A stretch of DNA of 64,000 nt from G016756615 sp050958605 (GTDB taxonomy: Bacteria > Pseudomonadota > Alphaproteobacteria > Rhizobiales > Rhizobiaceae): the NCBI RefSeq assembly GCF_050958605.1, contig NZ_JBJHDO010000001.1:186001-250000 (forward strand), in the 5' to 3' direction. A program made the translations under genes and the position numbers. The notes beneath the pieces are model-generated. The model made no database searches. It saw nothing but the letters and a program-made list of their open reading frames with translations, and had not been told where the DNA came from. Shown here in pieces: positions 1 to 8,356 of the stretch (the stretch's first letter is position 1; every line of letters begins with the position of its first letter).

Positions 1-1068
1 GTGGCCGAGCAAGCCTAGCATGCGGTGCGTCCTCCCCTCGGCATCTTCCAACTCCTCGCCCAGCACCATGAAGCCGCCGCACTCGCCGTGGACCGGTCGG
101 GTTTCGGCAAAGCCGGTCATGGCTGCGCGGAAATTCTCGGCGGCAGCCAGGCGGCCGGCGTGAAGTTCGGGATAACCGCCCGGCATCCAGCAGACGTCGC
201 AATCATCGGATGGGCCTTGGTCGGCGAGCGGCGAAAAGGGCACGATTTCGGCGCCGGCGCTGCGCCAATGGCCGGCAAGATGCGGATAGAGGAAGGTGAA
301 GGCAGCGTCCTGGGCGAGCGCAACGCGCTGGCCCGGCGGCGGCAGCATGTGGCCGTAGTCGCCGACCTCGGGCGCGACCGGCTGCGCCAGTGCGGCGATG
401 CGGTCGAGATCGAGCGAGGCTTCCATCACATCGGCCATCCGCCCGATGAATTCTTCGAGCGCCTCGTATTCGCTGGCTTGGACAAGGCCGAGATGGCGCT
501 CCGGCATGGTCATCCTGGGGTCGCGCATGATGGCCCCCACGACGGGCAAACCGAGCGCCTCGATGGCATCCGCGGCCAATCGACGGTGCCGTTCGCTTCC
601 GACGCGGTTGAGCACGACGCCGGCGATGCGGACAGCCGGATCATAAACGGCGAAACCCTTGGCCACTGCCGCCGCTGTCTGCGACTGGCCGGAAACGTCC
701 AATACGAGAAGAACCGGAAGGCCGAAACGGCGCGCAAGATCGGAAGCCGCACCCGACCGGCCGGGATCGGAACGGATGCCGTCGAACAACCCCATCGCGC
801 TTTCCACGATCAGCATGTCCGCTTCGGCGGTGCTTTGTTTCAGGAGCGCAGACACGAGTGACGGTGCCATGGCCCAACTGTCGAGATTGACACCAGGAAG
901 ACCCGTGGCGGCGGCGTGGAATCCCGGGTCGATGTAATCGGGGCCGGACTTCGCCCCGCGCACGCGCAGACCGCGGCGCTTGAAGGCGCGCAGCAGTCCA
1001 ATGGTCACGCTCGTCTTGCCCGATCCGGAACGCGCCGCGCCGATGATGAGACCGGAGCTAGCGTTCAT
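1..1068 (-). CDS. cobB: Cobyrinic/hydrogenobyrinic acid a,c-diamide synthase, 3' end cut by window edge
   Basis: ATP- and glutamine-dependent amidation of the a and c side chains of (hydrogeno)byrinic acid in the cytoplasm. The ATG at 1068 opens a frame that stays open to base 1, giving 356 visible residues; from memory family members have about 430, so roughly 75 C-terminal residues lie outside. The N-terminus has a P-loop-like GAARSGSGKTS at about residues 10-20. A DYIDPGFH segment follows near residue 45. Near the visible end, HGECGGFMVLG is the class I glutamine amidotransferase nucleophile (Cys) motif. It reads the same way as cobA but is separated from it by the DUF559 cassette, so it may have lost read-through from cobA or may use its own promoter in 1069-1150. 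Confidence 0.93.
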   Translation of the reverse strand, partial: MNASSGLIIGAARSGSGKTSVTIGLLRAFKRRGLRVRGAKSGPDYIDPGFHAAATGLPGVNLDSWAMAPSLVSALLKQSTAEADMLIVESAMGLFDGIRSDPGRSGAASDLARRFGLPVLLVLDVSGQSQTAAAVAKGFAVYDPAVRIAGVVLNRVGSERHRRLAADAIEALGLPVVGAIMRDPRMTMPERHLGLVQASEYEALEEFIGRMADVMEASLDLDRIAALAQPVAPEVGDYGHMLPPPGQRVALAQDAAFTFLYPHLAGHWRSAGAEIVPFSPLADQGPSDDCDVCWMPGGYPELHAGRLAAAENFRAAMTGFAETRPVHGECGGFMVLGEELEDAEGRTHRMLGLLGH

Positions 1069-1150
1069 TGCGTGTCTTCGGCATTGCAGAAATGGAGCTG
1101 TCCGCCTGATACCGCGCTTCTGAGGACCGTCGCGGTGAGCAGGCGAGGTT

Positions 1151-1705
1151 GCCGCAAGCGGTCTTCTCCCCGTTGTTACGGGGAGAAGATGCCGGCAGGC
1201 AGATGAGGGGCAGCACCAGCATCTACATTTTTCCTCGATACGTTGCTGACGCTAGGAACCGTAAGTCGGGTGCCAGAATCTCGGGCTCCAGCCGGAATTC
1301 GAGGGCAGCCAAGATCGTTGTCAGGATGGCTTGTTTTGCTGTGAGCACGTCTACGTTCCAGATGCGTAGCACTGACCAATCCTTCGACAGCATGAAATCA
1401 TCACGGATGCGGTCATGCCCGCTCTCAGCCTGCTGGCTACCGTCCACTTCGATAACGAGTTGGCATTGCCGGCAGGCGAAGTCGGCGAAATATGGCCCGA
1501 TCGGAAACTGCCGCACGAATTTGAAGCCGTTCAGTCGACGGTTGCGAAGCTCGGTCCAAAGGGCGCCCTCTGCATCATTGTCCGACCTTCGCAGATGTCG
1601 GGAGAACGCCGTCGCTCTCTTGTCCGGACCACGCATCTCGAAATGCCCCTCATCTGCCTGCCGGCATCTTCTCCCCGTCCCGACGGGGAGAAGACCGCCT
1701 GCCGC
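1151..1705. mobile_element. DUF559 gene cassette bounded by 61-bp inverted repeats
   Basis: The arms at 1151-1211 and 1645-1705 are reverse complements with about 5 mismatches in 61. Each arm contains its own hairpin (CTTCTCCCCGT paired with ACGGGGAGAAG). The only gene between them is the DUF559 nuclease at 1223-1636. The cassette lies between cobA and cobB, two genes of one pathway on the same strand, which suggests insertion. The arm core (CTGCCGGCATCT followed by CTCCCC) resembles the repeats at 9619-9792 and 17948-18104, but the unit orientation is reversed. I saw no clear target duplication. Confidence 0.7.
1223..1636 (-). CDS. DUF559 (Vsr-like) endonuclease-domain protein
   Basis: A 137-residue protein starting at ATG 1636 (MRGPDKRATAFSRHLRRS). 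It matches the DUF559 pattern: E-x2-LW-x2-LR near the N-terminus, then GFKFVRQFPIGPYFADFAC, then LVIEVDGSQQ, then RDDFMLSKDWSVLRIWN. The E/D/D residues fit a PD-(D/E)XK or very-short-patch-repair-like nuclease fold; that activity is a family-level inference. It is closely wrapped by the inverted repeat arms, 8 bp from one and 11 bp from the other. It has no link to cobalamin chemistry. The upstream start is not certain because the frame is open further. Confidence 0.8.
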   Translation of the reverse strand: MRGPDKRATAFSRHLRRSDNDAEGALWTELRNRRLNGFKFVRQFPIGPYFADFACRQCQLVIEVDGSQQAESGHDRIRDDFMLSKDWSVLRIWNVDVLTAKQAILTTILAALEFRLEPEILAPDLRFLASATYRGKM

Positions 1706-1785
1706 TATGTCGCGCAAATCCCGATATGTCTTAAGTGCTCCGGCCGCGAATTTCGAGAACCGACCCCTAGCGTTTCTCTGAAATC

Positions 1786-2592
1786 TCATGCCGACCGCAC
1801 GAGCCTTTCCAATTCCACCAGTTCGGCGCGCATCGACACGATGTCGCCGATCACGATCAGTGCCGGCGCAGCGAAACCTTGCGCTTCCGCTTCCCCAGCG
1901 ATCAAGCCCAGGGTCGAGACCAGCACCCGTTCGTCCGGCGTTGTCGCCGCCATGATGATGGCGGCCGGCGTCGAGTCCCGCAGTCCCCCGGCCAGCAGAG
2001 CCGCCGTGATCCGCCCGAGATTCCTCAGTCCCATATAGACGACGATGGGCTGGCCGGTGGCGGCAAGCGCTGCCCAGTCCAGATCTTCCTCTTCGCCGGC
2101 GGCATGGCCGGTAGCCAGGATGATCGCCTTGTTCAAGCCGCGCATCGTGGCCGGAATACCGGCGCTGGCGAGCGCCCCAAAAGCCGAGGTCACACCGGGC
2201 AGGATGCGGAACGGAACGCCCGAACGCGCCAGCGCCAGCGCTTCCTCGCCTCCACGGCCGAAAACATAGGGGTCTCCTCCCTTCAGGCGGAGCACACGGC
2301 GCTGCTTGCGGGCGAGAGCGATCAGCAACGCCGTGATGTCGTCCTGCGCGGCCGAAACCCGTCCGCCGCGCTTGCCCGCGAAATGCAGCTCGACGCCTTG
2401 GCGCGCCGCGTCGAGCACCGTCGCGTCGACCAGGGCATCGTAGACGATCGCATCGGCGGCCGAGATCGCGGCGATGACGTCGAGCGTGAGTGATCCGGCA
2501 TTGCCGGGCCCAGCGCCGGCCAGCCAGACGTGGCCCGGCTGGAAAGCCGGTGTGGCTCGGGCAAGCCGTGCGATTGCGGATTCGAGACTCAT
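1786..2592 (-). CDS. cobA: Uroporphyrinogen-III C-methyltransferase (SUMT)
   Basis: Transfers two methyl groups from SAM to C2 and C7 of uroporphyrinogen III to make precorrin-2, the branch point to siroheme and cobalamin. The protein has 268 residues. The SAM-binding P-loop-like GAGPGNAGSLT is at 26-36 and LKGGDPYVFGRGGEE at 103-117, both diagnostic of the tetrapyrrole methylase family. VYMGLRNLGRI lies in the second domain. There is no CysG-type oxidase/chelatase extension. It is divergent from cbiD with 53 bp between the start codons, so both promoters must fit there or overlap coding DNA. Confidence 0.95.
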   Translation of the reverse strand: MSLESAIARLARATPAFQPGHVWLAGAGPGNAGSLTLDVIAAISAADAIVYDALVDATVLDAARQGVELHFAGKRGGRVSAAQDDITALLIALARKQRRVLRLKGGDPYVFGRGGEEALALARSGVPFRILPGVTSAFGALASAGIPATMRGLNKAIILATGHAAGEEEDLDWAALAATGQPIVVYMGLRNLGRITAALLAGGLRDSTPAAIIMAATTPDERVLVSTLGLIAGEAEAQGFAAPALIVIGDIVSMRAELVELERLVRSA

Positions 2593-2645
2593 GACGTCGT
2601 CTTTCGTTCGTGACGGGCGGGCCTCGTCGGCCTATAGCGATCCTG

Positions 2646-3761
2646 ATGGCTGAGAACGAGCGTCCTTTGCGCCGTGGCTGGACCACGGGAACCTGCGCCG
2701 CGGCGGCGAGCAAGGCCGCCTGCGCGGCTCTGCTGTCGGGCGATTTTCCCGATCCAGTGCTGGTCACCCTGCCCGGCGGCCAGCAGCGGGCCTTTGCTCT
2801 TGCGCGGTGGGAGACAGGGCATCATTGGGCCATGGCTGGTATCGTCAAGGATGCCGGCGACGATCCCGACGTTACTCACGGCGCCTTGATCATGAGCACG
2901 GTGCGGCGCGGACCGAAGGGGAGCGGCATCACCTACAAGGCCGGCCCAGGCGTCGGCACGGTGACGCGCGCCGGTTTGCCGATCCCCCCGGGGGAGGCCT
3001 CGATCAATCCCGTGCCGAGGAAGATGATCGCACAGGCGATCGCCGAAGTGGCCGGCGAGGGTGGCGACTTCGAAGTGGAGATCTCCGTCGAGAACGGCGA
3101 GGAGATGGCCAAGAAGACTTTGAACGGCCGGCTCGGCATTCTCGGTGGCATCTCGATCCTGGGCACGACGGGCATTGTCATTCCCTATTCCTGCTCTGCC
3201 TGGATCCATTCGATCTATCGTGGCATCGACGTAGCGCGGGCGGCCGGTCTCGATCATGTCGCCGGCGCAACCGGCTCCGCGTCCGAAGCAGCCGTCCAGA
3301 AGTTCCACGATCTGCCCGAGATCGCCCTCATCGACATGGGCGATTTCGTCGGCGGCATGCTCAAATATCTCCGGGCACATCCCTTGAGGCGGGTGACGAT
3401 CGCCGGCGGCGTCGCCAAGATGACCAAGCTCGCCCAGGGGATGCTGGATGTCCATTCGAAGCGCGGCGCCGCCGATCTCGACGCGCTTGCCGAGGTGGCG
3501 CTGGAGGCCGGCGCGATGGCGGACCTCGCCGAGCGCATCCGTGGCGCGAACATGGTCGCGGAAGCGTTCCAGATGGCGGTTGCCGAAGGCGTCCCGCTTG
3601 GCGACATGATAGCCGCAAAAGCCTGGCGGACGGCCGCTTCCGTGCTCGGCGATCCCGGCATCGAGCTGGAGATCCTGGTGTTCGACCGAACGGGCGGATT
3701 TCTGGGGCAGGCGCCTTTTGCTCCCTCTCATGGCGTGTCACGCCCCCGGAACCGGCGCTGA
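2646..3761 (+). CDS. cbiD: Cobalt-precorrin-5B (precorrin-5-type) C1-methyltransferase
   Basis: SAM-dependent C1 methylation of the contracted corrin ring. CbiD is the enzyme of the oxygen-independent route; the aerobic route of Pseudomonas denitrificans uses the unrelated CobF. I chose ATG 2646 (371 residues). A GTG at 2610 would add 12 residues. Family motifs are GWTTGTCAAAA at 11-21, a YKAGPGVGTVT segment, INPVPRKMI, and GRLGILGGISILGTTGIV. It is a lone plus-strand gene between minus-strand cobA and cobM, and its last 34 bp overlap the 3' end of cobM. No cobF is in the window, so CbiD probably supplies this methylation. Confidence 0.93.
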   Translation: MAENERPLRRGWTTGTCAAAASKAACAALLSGDFPDPVLVTLPGGQQRAFALARWETGHHWAMAGIVKDAGDDPDVTHGALIMSTVRRGPKGSGITYKAGPGVGTVTRAGLPIPPGEASINPVPRKMIAQAIAEVAGEGGDFEVEISVENGEEMAKKTLNGRLGILGGISILGTTGIVIPYSCSAWIHSIYRGIDVARAAGLDHVAGATGSASEAAVQKFHDLPEIALIDMGDFVGGMLKYLRAHPLRRVTIAGGVAKMTKLAQGMLDVHSKRGAADLDALAEVALEAGAMADLAERIRGANMVAEAFQMAVAEGVPLGDMIAAKAWRTAASVLGDPGIELEILVFDRTGGFLGQAPFAPSHGVSRPRNRR

Positions 3762-4492
3762 TAGTAGGCGTCGTAGAGCGAGCTCTCGCGGAAATCCGCA
3801 ACCGCCAGGGCAGGTCCGACGAAGATGATGGCGGTGCGTTCGACGGGATCGGCCGCGAAGAGTTCCTCGATCGTCCCGAGCGTCCCCCTCAGCACCTTCT
3901 CTTCCGGCCTTGAGGCGTGGGCGACGATAGCCACCGGACACTCGGCGCCGTAGAGCGGCGTGAGCTCGGCCACCACCCGGTCGAGCGCATGGATGGCGAG
4001 GTGGATGGCAAGCGTCGCGCCCGTCGCGCCGAAAGCGGCGAGACTCTCGCCCGCGGGCATCGGCGAAGCGCGCCCCGAAACGCGGGTGAGCACCAGGCTC
4101 TGAGCGATTTCCGGAATGGTGAGTTCCCTGCCGAGCGCGGCCGCGGCCGCCGCGAAAGCTGGGACGCCTGGGGTCATCGTGTAGGGAATGCCGAGCTTCT
4201 CCAGACGTCGGATCTGCTCGGCGACCGCGCTCCAGACGGATAGATCGCCCGAGTGGAGCCTGGCTACATCCTGGCCGGCGGCTTTCGACGCGACATATTC
4301 CGCCTCGATTTCATCGAGCGACATCGGTGCCGTGTCGACAATGCGTGCGCCAGGGGGGCAGAAATCGAGAAGCTCCTTAGGGACGATTGAACCGGCAAAG
4401 AGACAGACGGGGGAGCGCGCGATGAGGTCGCGCCCGCGCACCGTGATCAAATCGGCGGCGCCGGGTCCGGCGCCGATGAAATGGACGGTCAT
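3728..4492 (-). CDS. cobM: Precorrin-4 C11-methyltransferase
   Basis: SAM-dependent methylation at C11 that yields precorrin-5. It has 254 residues, normal for the family. The N-terminal GAGPGAADLITVRG (7-20) and HSGDLSVWSAVAEQ (about 80-93) are typical tetrapyrrole methylase motifs, and FAGSIVPKELL is typical of CobM/CbiF. Its ATG overlaps the cobE stop (ATGA, 4489-4492), so translation is probably coupled. The 3' end overlaps convergent cbiD by 34 bp. Confidence 0.95.
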   Translation of the reverse strand: MTVHFIGAGPGAADLITVRGRDLIARSPVCLFAGSIVPKELLDFCPPGARIVDTAPMSLDEIEAEYVASKAAGQDVARLHSGDLSVWSAVAEQIRRLEKLGIPYTMTPGVPAFAAAAAALGRELTIPEIAQSLVLTRVSGRASPMPAGESLAAFGATGATLAIHLAIHALDRVVAELTPLYGAECPVAIVAHASRPEEKVLRGTLGTIEELFAADPVERTAIIFVGPALAVADFRESSLYDAYYQRRFRGRDTP

Positions 4493-4896
4493 GGCGCCCT
4501 CCTCCGCATCGGATCGAATCCGGCTCCGACAGCGATCGCACAGGTGACTGAGCCCGCCGCGAAGCGCGGGCCCAGCAGCCGACTGCCCGGGCCGGCCGCG
4601 GCAAGCGCGGCGGCTTCGGAAATCGATCGGCTACCCGCATGGTCCAGTGAGGACTGCGAGGAAGTGAGCGTGTCGGCTTCGGCGTCCCTCAGCGCTTCCT
4701 CCGCCACGACGATGAGGTTCAGACCGAGCTGGAACGCGGCGGCGTGGAGCGCGGGTTCGTCGCGTTTCAGGGGCGCTGTGGCGATTGCGTCAAGTTCGGC
4801 TACGGTCAACCGGTGATGGGACAAGGCCTCTTCGATCGCAGCCAGCACGGCTTCGGTCCCGACATCCTTCCGGCAGCCTATTCCCGCGACAATCAT
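4489..4896 (-). CDS. cobE: CobE (CbiG C-terminal-like) cobalamin biosynthesis protein
   Basis: A 135-residue protein beginning MIVAGIGCRKDVG at ATG 4896. This ATG overlaps the cobL stop codon (ATGA). An in-frame ATG at 4914 would add six residues. CobE resembles the C-terminal domain of CbiG; it is needed in aerobic cobalamin clusters but its exact reaction is unsettled. The GIGCRKD start, a LDAIATAPLKRDEPAL segment and the final GSVTCAIAVGAGF are characteristic. It sits in the cobL-cobE-cobM run with ATGA overlaps on both sides. Confidence 0.88.
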   Translation of the reverse strand: MIVAGIGCRKDVGTEAVLAAIEEALSHHRLTVAELDAIATAPLKRDEPALHAAAFQLGLNLIVVAEEALRDAEADTLTSSQSSLDHAGSRSISEAAALAAAGPGSRLLGPRFAAGSVTCAIAVGAGFDPMRRRAP

Positions 4897-6134
4897 GGCT
4901 TTACCCACGACCATTGGGTGATCGGCATGGCCGGCTTCCAGCCTTCCATCGTGCCGATGGGGGCCGCGCGCGAAATCGCAAGGCGAGTCAGCTCGCCGCC
5001 ATATCGTACATGCAGGGCGAGCAGCACGCCTTCCATTTCGAGCGTCACGGCGTTGGCGACCAGCCGGCCGCCGGATTCGAGCGCGTCGATGGCCGCCGCC
5101 ATGACGCCATCGTCGCTGCCGCCGCCGCCGACGAAGACGGCGTCGGGTCGGGCGAGCCCCGCGAGTGCTCCGGGAGCGGTGCCGGTGACGACTGCAAGGC
5201 CGGGCACGCCGAGGGTGCTGGCGTTTCTGCCGATCCTTGCCGCACGGTTCGGATCGGCCTCGATGGCGATGGCGCGCAGCGAGGCATCGGCCAGCATCCA
5301 TTCGATGGAGATCGAGCCGGAACCGGCGCCGATGTCCCACAGCAACTCGCCGCAGCGGGGTGCCAAGGCAGAAAGCGTTACGGCGCGTACGGCCTTCTTC
5401 GTGATCTGGCCGTCATGCTCGAAGAATTCGTCATCCAGACCCGGCGTCAGCGGCAGAATGCGCGCTCCGTCGCCGGCCACGACTTCGATCGCCACGACGT
5501 TGAGAGGGTCGACGTTCGTCATCGTGAACGTGTCGGCGTGTTGACGTGTGATCCTCTCGTCCACGCCTCCCAGCGCTTCGAGCACAACGAGCCGAGAACC
5601 GCCGAAGCCCGCTCCGCGAAGCAGCTTGGCGACCGCCTCGGGTCCATGCCCATCGGAGGTCAGCGCGATGATCCTGCGGCCGGGATGAAGCAGCGGGCGG
5701 AGCAGTTCGATCGGCTTGCCGTGCAGCGACACGGTCTCGATATGCTGCAAGGCCCAGCCCAGCCGGGAAGCGGCGAGGCTGACAGACGACGGCGCCGGGA
5801 TGACGGTCGTTTCACCGAGCGGGACATGGCGCGCGAGCGTGACGCCGACGCCATGCAGGAACGGATCGCCGGAGGCGAGCACGCAGACCGGGCGCCCTCG
5901 CAGGGCGCGCACATCGGCCATGGTGCTGTCGAAAGGGGATGGCCAAGGGTTCGCTTCTCCCTTGATCAGGTCGCCGGCGAGCGCCAGATGCCTTTTGCCG
6001 CCGAACACGATCTCGGCGCCTGCAATCAAGCGTTTCGCTTCGTCGCCGAGGCCGGGAATTCCATCCTCGCCGATGCCGATGATGGCAAGCCACTTTCCGG
6101 TTGATGCGGTCAAGCCCGTATCTCTAGAAGACAT
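4893..6134 (-). CDS. cobL: Precorrin-6Y C5,15-methyltransferase (decarboxylating)
   Basis: Bifunctional enzyme, CbiE plus CbiT: it methylates C5 and C15 and decarboxylates the C12 acetate of precorrin-6B. I start it at ATG 6134 (413 residues, the usual CobL length) although the frame is open upstream. The CbiE-like methylase domain covers about 15-215, with GIGEDG at 20-25 and ASGDPFLHGVG at 88-98. The CbiT-like domain covers about 230-413, with DEFFEHDGQITKKAVRAV at 235-252 and SAM motif DIGAGSGS at 267-274. Its start codon overlaps that of divergent cobK inside a CATG palindrome, leaving no intergenic promoter. Confidence 0.93.
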   Translation of the reverse strand: MSSRDTGLTASTGKWLAIIGIGEDGIPGLGDEAKRLIAGAEIVFGGKRHLALAGDLIKGEANPWPSPFDSTMADVRALRGRPVCVLASGDPFLHGVGVTLARHVPLGETTVIPAPSSVSLAASRLGWALQHIETVSLHGKPIELLRPLLHPGRRIIALTSDGHGPEAVAKLLRGAGFGGSRLVVLEALGGVDERITRQHADTFTMTNVDPLNVVAIEVVAGDGARILPLTPGLDDEFFEHDGQITKKAVRAVTLSALAPRCGELLWDIGAGSGSISIEWMLADASLRAIAIEADPNRAARIGRNASTLGVPGLAVVTGTAPGALAGLARPDAVFVGGGGSDDGVMAAAIDALESGGRLVANAVTLEMEGVLLALHVRYGGELTRLAISRAAPIGTMEGWKPAMPITQWSWVKP

Positions 6135-6900
6135 GATGACCCATCGGATTCTGATCCTCGGCGGCACCACCGAAGCCCGGCAATTGGCCGGCAGGCTTGC
6201 CGCGCGCAACGACCTTGTCGTTACCCTCTCCTTGGCCGGCCGCACCCGCGAGCCGGCCGCGCAGCCCGTACCCGTTCGCAGCGGCGGCTTCGGCGGCGCG
6301 GAAGGCCTTGCGGCTTATCTGCGCGGCGAAGGCATCTCTCTCCTGATCGATGCGACCCACCCTTATGCTGCGCGGATATCGGCGAATGCCGTCCGCGCGG
6401 CGGCCATGACCGGCGTGCCGATCCTGAGGCTCGATCGCGAAGCCTGGCGGCCGGCGGAAGGGGATCGCTGGCTGACAGTGACGGATGCCGACGATGCGCT
6501 CCGCGCGCTCGGCGAGGTACCGCGCCGCGTGTTCCTGGCGCTCGGGCGTCAGGAGGTCGCCGCGTTTCAGCATGCGCCCCAGCATTTCTACCTCATCCGC
6601 AGCGTCGATCCGATCGAGCCGCCGCTCGCCGTTCCGGATGCCGTTTACGTTCTCGGCCGTGGTCCTTTCGAGGAAGCTGGCGAACTGAAATTGCTCAAGG
6701 CGCATCGCATCGACGCGATCGTGTGCAAGAACAGCGGCGGCACCGCCAGCTACGGCAAGCTGCTTGCAGCACGCCGTCTCGACATTCCGGTCGTCATGCT
6801 CCGCCGGCCCGACGAGCCCGCTGTGCCCAAGGCCGAAAGCGTCGAAACGGCGTTGGCCCTGGTCGATCATGTTCTGGCCTCCGCGAAGCGCGGCGAATAG
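6133..6900 (+). CDS. cobK: Precorrin-6A reductase
   Basis: NADPH-dependent reduction of precorrin-6A (6X) to precorrin-6B (6Y). It has 255 residues from ATG 6133, or 254 from the adjacent ATG 6136. ILILGGTTEARQLAG at the N-terminus is the Rossmann-like nucleotide-binding start of CobK/CbiJ. DATHPYAARISANA, FLALGRQEVAAF, RGPF and VCKNSGG are family motifs. It is a single plus-strand gene inside a minus-strand cluster: its start overlaps the cobL start and its last 34 bp overlap the cobJ 3' end. Confidence 0.92.
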   Translation: MMTHRILILGGTTEARQLAGRLAARNDLVVTLSLAGRTREPAAQPVPVRSGGFGGAEGLAAYLRGEGISLLIDATHPYAARISANAVRAAAMTGVPILRLDREAWRPAEGDRWLTVTDADDALRALGEVPRRVFLALGRQEVAAFQHAPQHFYLIRSVDPIEPPLAVPDAVYVLGRGPFEEAGELKLLKAHRIDAIVCKNSGGTASYGKLLAARRLDIPVVMLRRPDEPAVPKAESVETALALVDHVLASAKRGE

Positions 6901-7628
6901 ACGAGCGGCTGCTGCCCCGGCCGTTCGACGATCCGGGTGTCGGGCGAGCCGATGATGACGCAGGTCGCCATGTCGGCCTTTGCCGGATCGGCTTCGGCAA
7001 GGGACGACACATCGATCCGTTCGTCGGGTCGGCCGGCGGCACGGCCGAAGATCACCGGCGTCGTGCCGGGCAGGATTGTGCGCAGGCACTCGAAGGCCTT
7101 GCCGAGTTGCCATGGACGGGCGCGGCTGATCGGATTGTAGAGCGCGATGACGAAACCGGCCGAAGCGGCAGCTTCGAGACGCTTCACGATCAGTTCCCAC
7201 GGCTTGAGATTGTCCGAAAGCGAGATCGCGCAGAAATCGTGACCGAGCGGCGCACCGGCTCGCGCCGCGACGGCGAGCATGGCGGTGACGCCCGGAACGA
7301 TCTCGAGGTCGATCGCCCGCCATTCCGGCGGTCCTGCCTCGACCGCCTCGCACACGGCGGCGGCCATGGCGAAGACACCTGGATCGCCGCCCGAGACGAC
7401 CGCCACCGTCCGGCCTGAAGCGGCCATGTCGAGCGCAGCCCCGGCTCGCGCCAGTTCCTCGCGATTGTCGGAGACATGGCGGCGCTGTCCCTCGGCGAGT
7501 TCGAGACGGTCTAGGTAGGGGCCATAACCGAAGAAGTCGGTCGCCTGGGCGGCGGCATCCCGGGCTTCTGGCGTCATCTGCCGTGGATTGCCCGGGCCCG
7601 TGCCGATGATGAACAGCTTGCCGCTCAT
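6867..7628 (-). CDS. cobJ: Precorrin-3B C17-methyltransferase
   Basis: Methylates C17 and drives ring contraction of precorrin-3B to precorrin-4. It has 253 residues. GTGPGN at 9-14 and GGDPGVFAM at 80-88 are tetrapyrrole methylase motifs, and LYNPISRARPWQ is typical of CobJ/CbiH. The start overlaps the cobI stop (ATGA). It is the last gene of the DUF1636-cobWNGHIJ operon, with a 34-bp 3' overlap with convergent cobK. Confidence 0.95.
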   Translation of the reverse strand: MSGKLFIIGTGPGNPRQMTPEARDAAAQATDFFGYGPYLDRLELAEGQRRHVSDNREELARAGAALDMAASGRTVAVVSGGDPGVFAMAAAVCEAVEAGPPEWRAIDLEIVPGVTAMLAVAARAGAPLGHDFCAISLSDNLKPWELIVKRLEAAASAGFVIALYNPISRARPWQLGKAFECLRTILPGTTPVIFGRAAGRPDERIDVSSLAEADPAKADMATCVIIGSPDTRIVERPGQQPLVYSPRFAEART

Positions 7629-8356
7629 GGTCGTCCCCTCCAGCCGGGAACGAGGACGATCGAAAAATAAGGCGCGCCGTCGTCCAGCTTTTCGACGAGC
7701 CGCACCGACCGCGTGTTCTCCATCGTGCCGCGCTCGACGTAGAGGGCGTCGTCGAGCCGCCGCGCCCCTTCGAGCGCGCGTCGGATCTTCGGCAGATTGC
7801 GGCCGACCTTCATGATGACGGCGGCCTCGGTGTCGGCGAGCCGGCGGGCCAGTTCCGTTTCCGCCATCGTGCCGGGAAGCACCGTCAGCACGTCGTCGCC
7901 CTGGACGATCGGCACACCGGCTTGCGACCAGCAGCCGGACATCGCCGTCACCCCGGGGATGACCTCCGTCGCGAACCGCCTGGAGAGGCGAACATGGAGA
8001 TGCATATAGGAGCCGTAGAAGAGTGGGTCGCCTTCGCTCAGAACGGCCACCGTGCGTCCGGCCGCGAGATGGCTTTCCACGGCGTGGGCCGAGTCCTCGT
8101 AGAAACGACCGATCGCCGTCTTGTAGTCGTCATGGCTTTTTTCGATCTCGGTCGTGACCGGATAAAGAAGGGAGAGTTCGACCACATCTGGCTTGAGATG
8201 CGCTGCGACCGTCCGGCGTGCATTGCCGTCATTGCCGCGCTTGGCGAAATGGGCGACGACGTCCGCCGCGCCGAGCGCGCGGATCGCCTTCAGCGTCAGC
8301 AATTCGGGATCGCCGGGGCCGGTCCCGACGCCGATGAGGCGCCCCAAGCCTGTCAC
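7625..8356 (-). CDS. cobI: Precorrin-2 C20-methyltransferase
   Basis: SAM-dependent C20 methylation that converts precorrin-2 to precorrin-3A. It has 243 residues, the family length. GVGTGPGDPELLTLKA near the N-terminus and VLSEGDPLFYGSYMHL in the first third are diagnostic of CobI/CbiL, and EVIPGVTAMSGCWSQAG also matches. The start overlaps the cobH stop by ATGA (8353-8356), and the stop overlaps the cobJ start likewise. Confidence 0.95.
   Translation of the reverse strand: MTGLGRLIGVGTGPGDPELLTLKAIRALGAADVVAHFAKRGNDGNARRTVAAHLKPDVVELSLLYPVTTEIEKSHDDYKTAIGRFYEDSAHAVESHLAAGRTVAVLSEGDPLFYGSYMHLHVRLSRRFATEVIPGVTAMSGCWSQAGVPIVQGDDVLTVLPGTMAETELARRLADTEAAVIMKVGRNLPKIRRALEGARRLDDALYVERGTMENTRSVRLVEKLDDGAPYFSIVLVPGWRGRP

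Noticed and set aside
25..861. 278-codon plus-strand frame at the left edge
   Set aside because: Antisense to cobB, which has clear P-loop and amidotransferase motifs. The plus frame is a high-GC shadow.
1637..2767. Upstream extension of the DUF559 frame
   Set aside because: Runs through the right repeat arm and the cobA gene in a different frame; cobA is unmistakable.
4785..6104. 439-codon plus-strand frame
   Set aside because: Antisense to cobL; low-complexity Arg/Gly/Asp-rich product without motifs.
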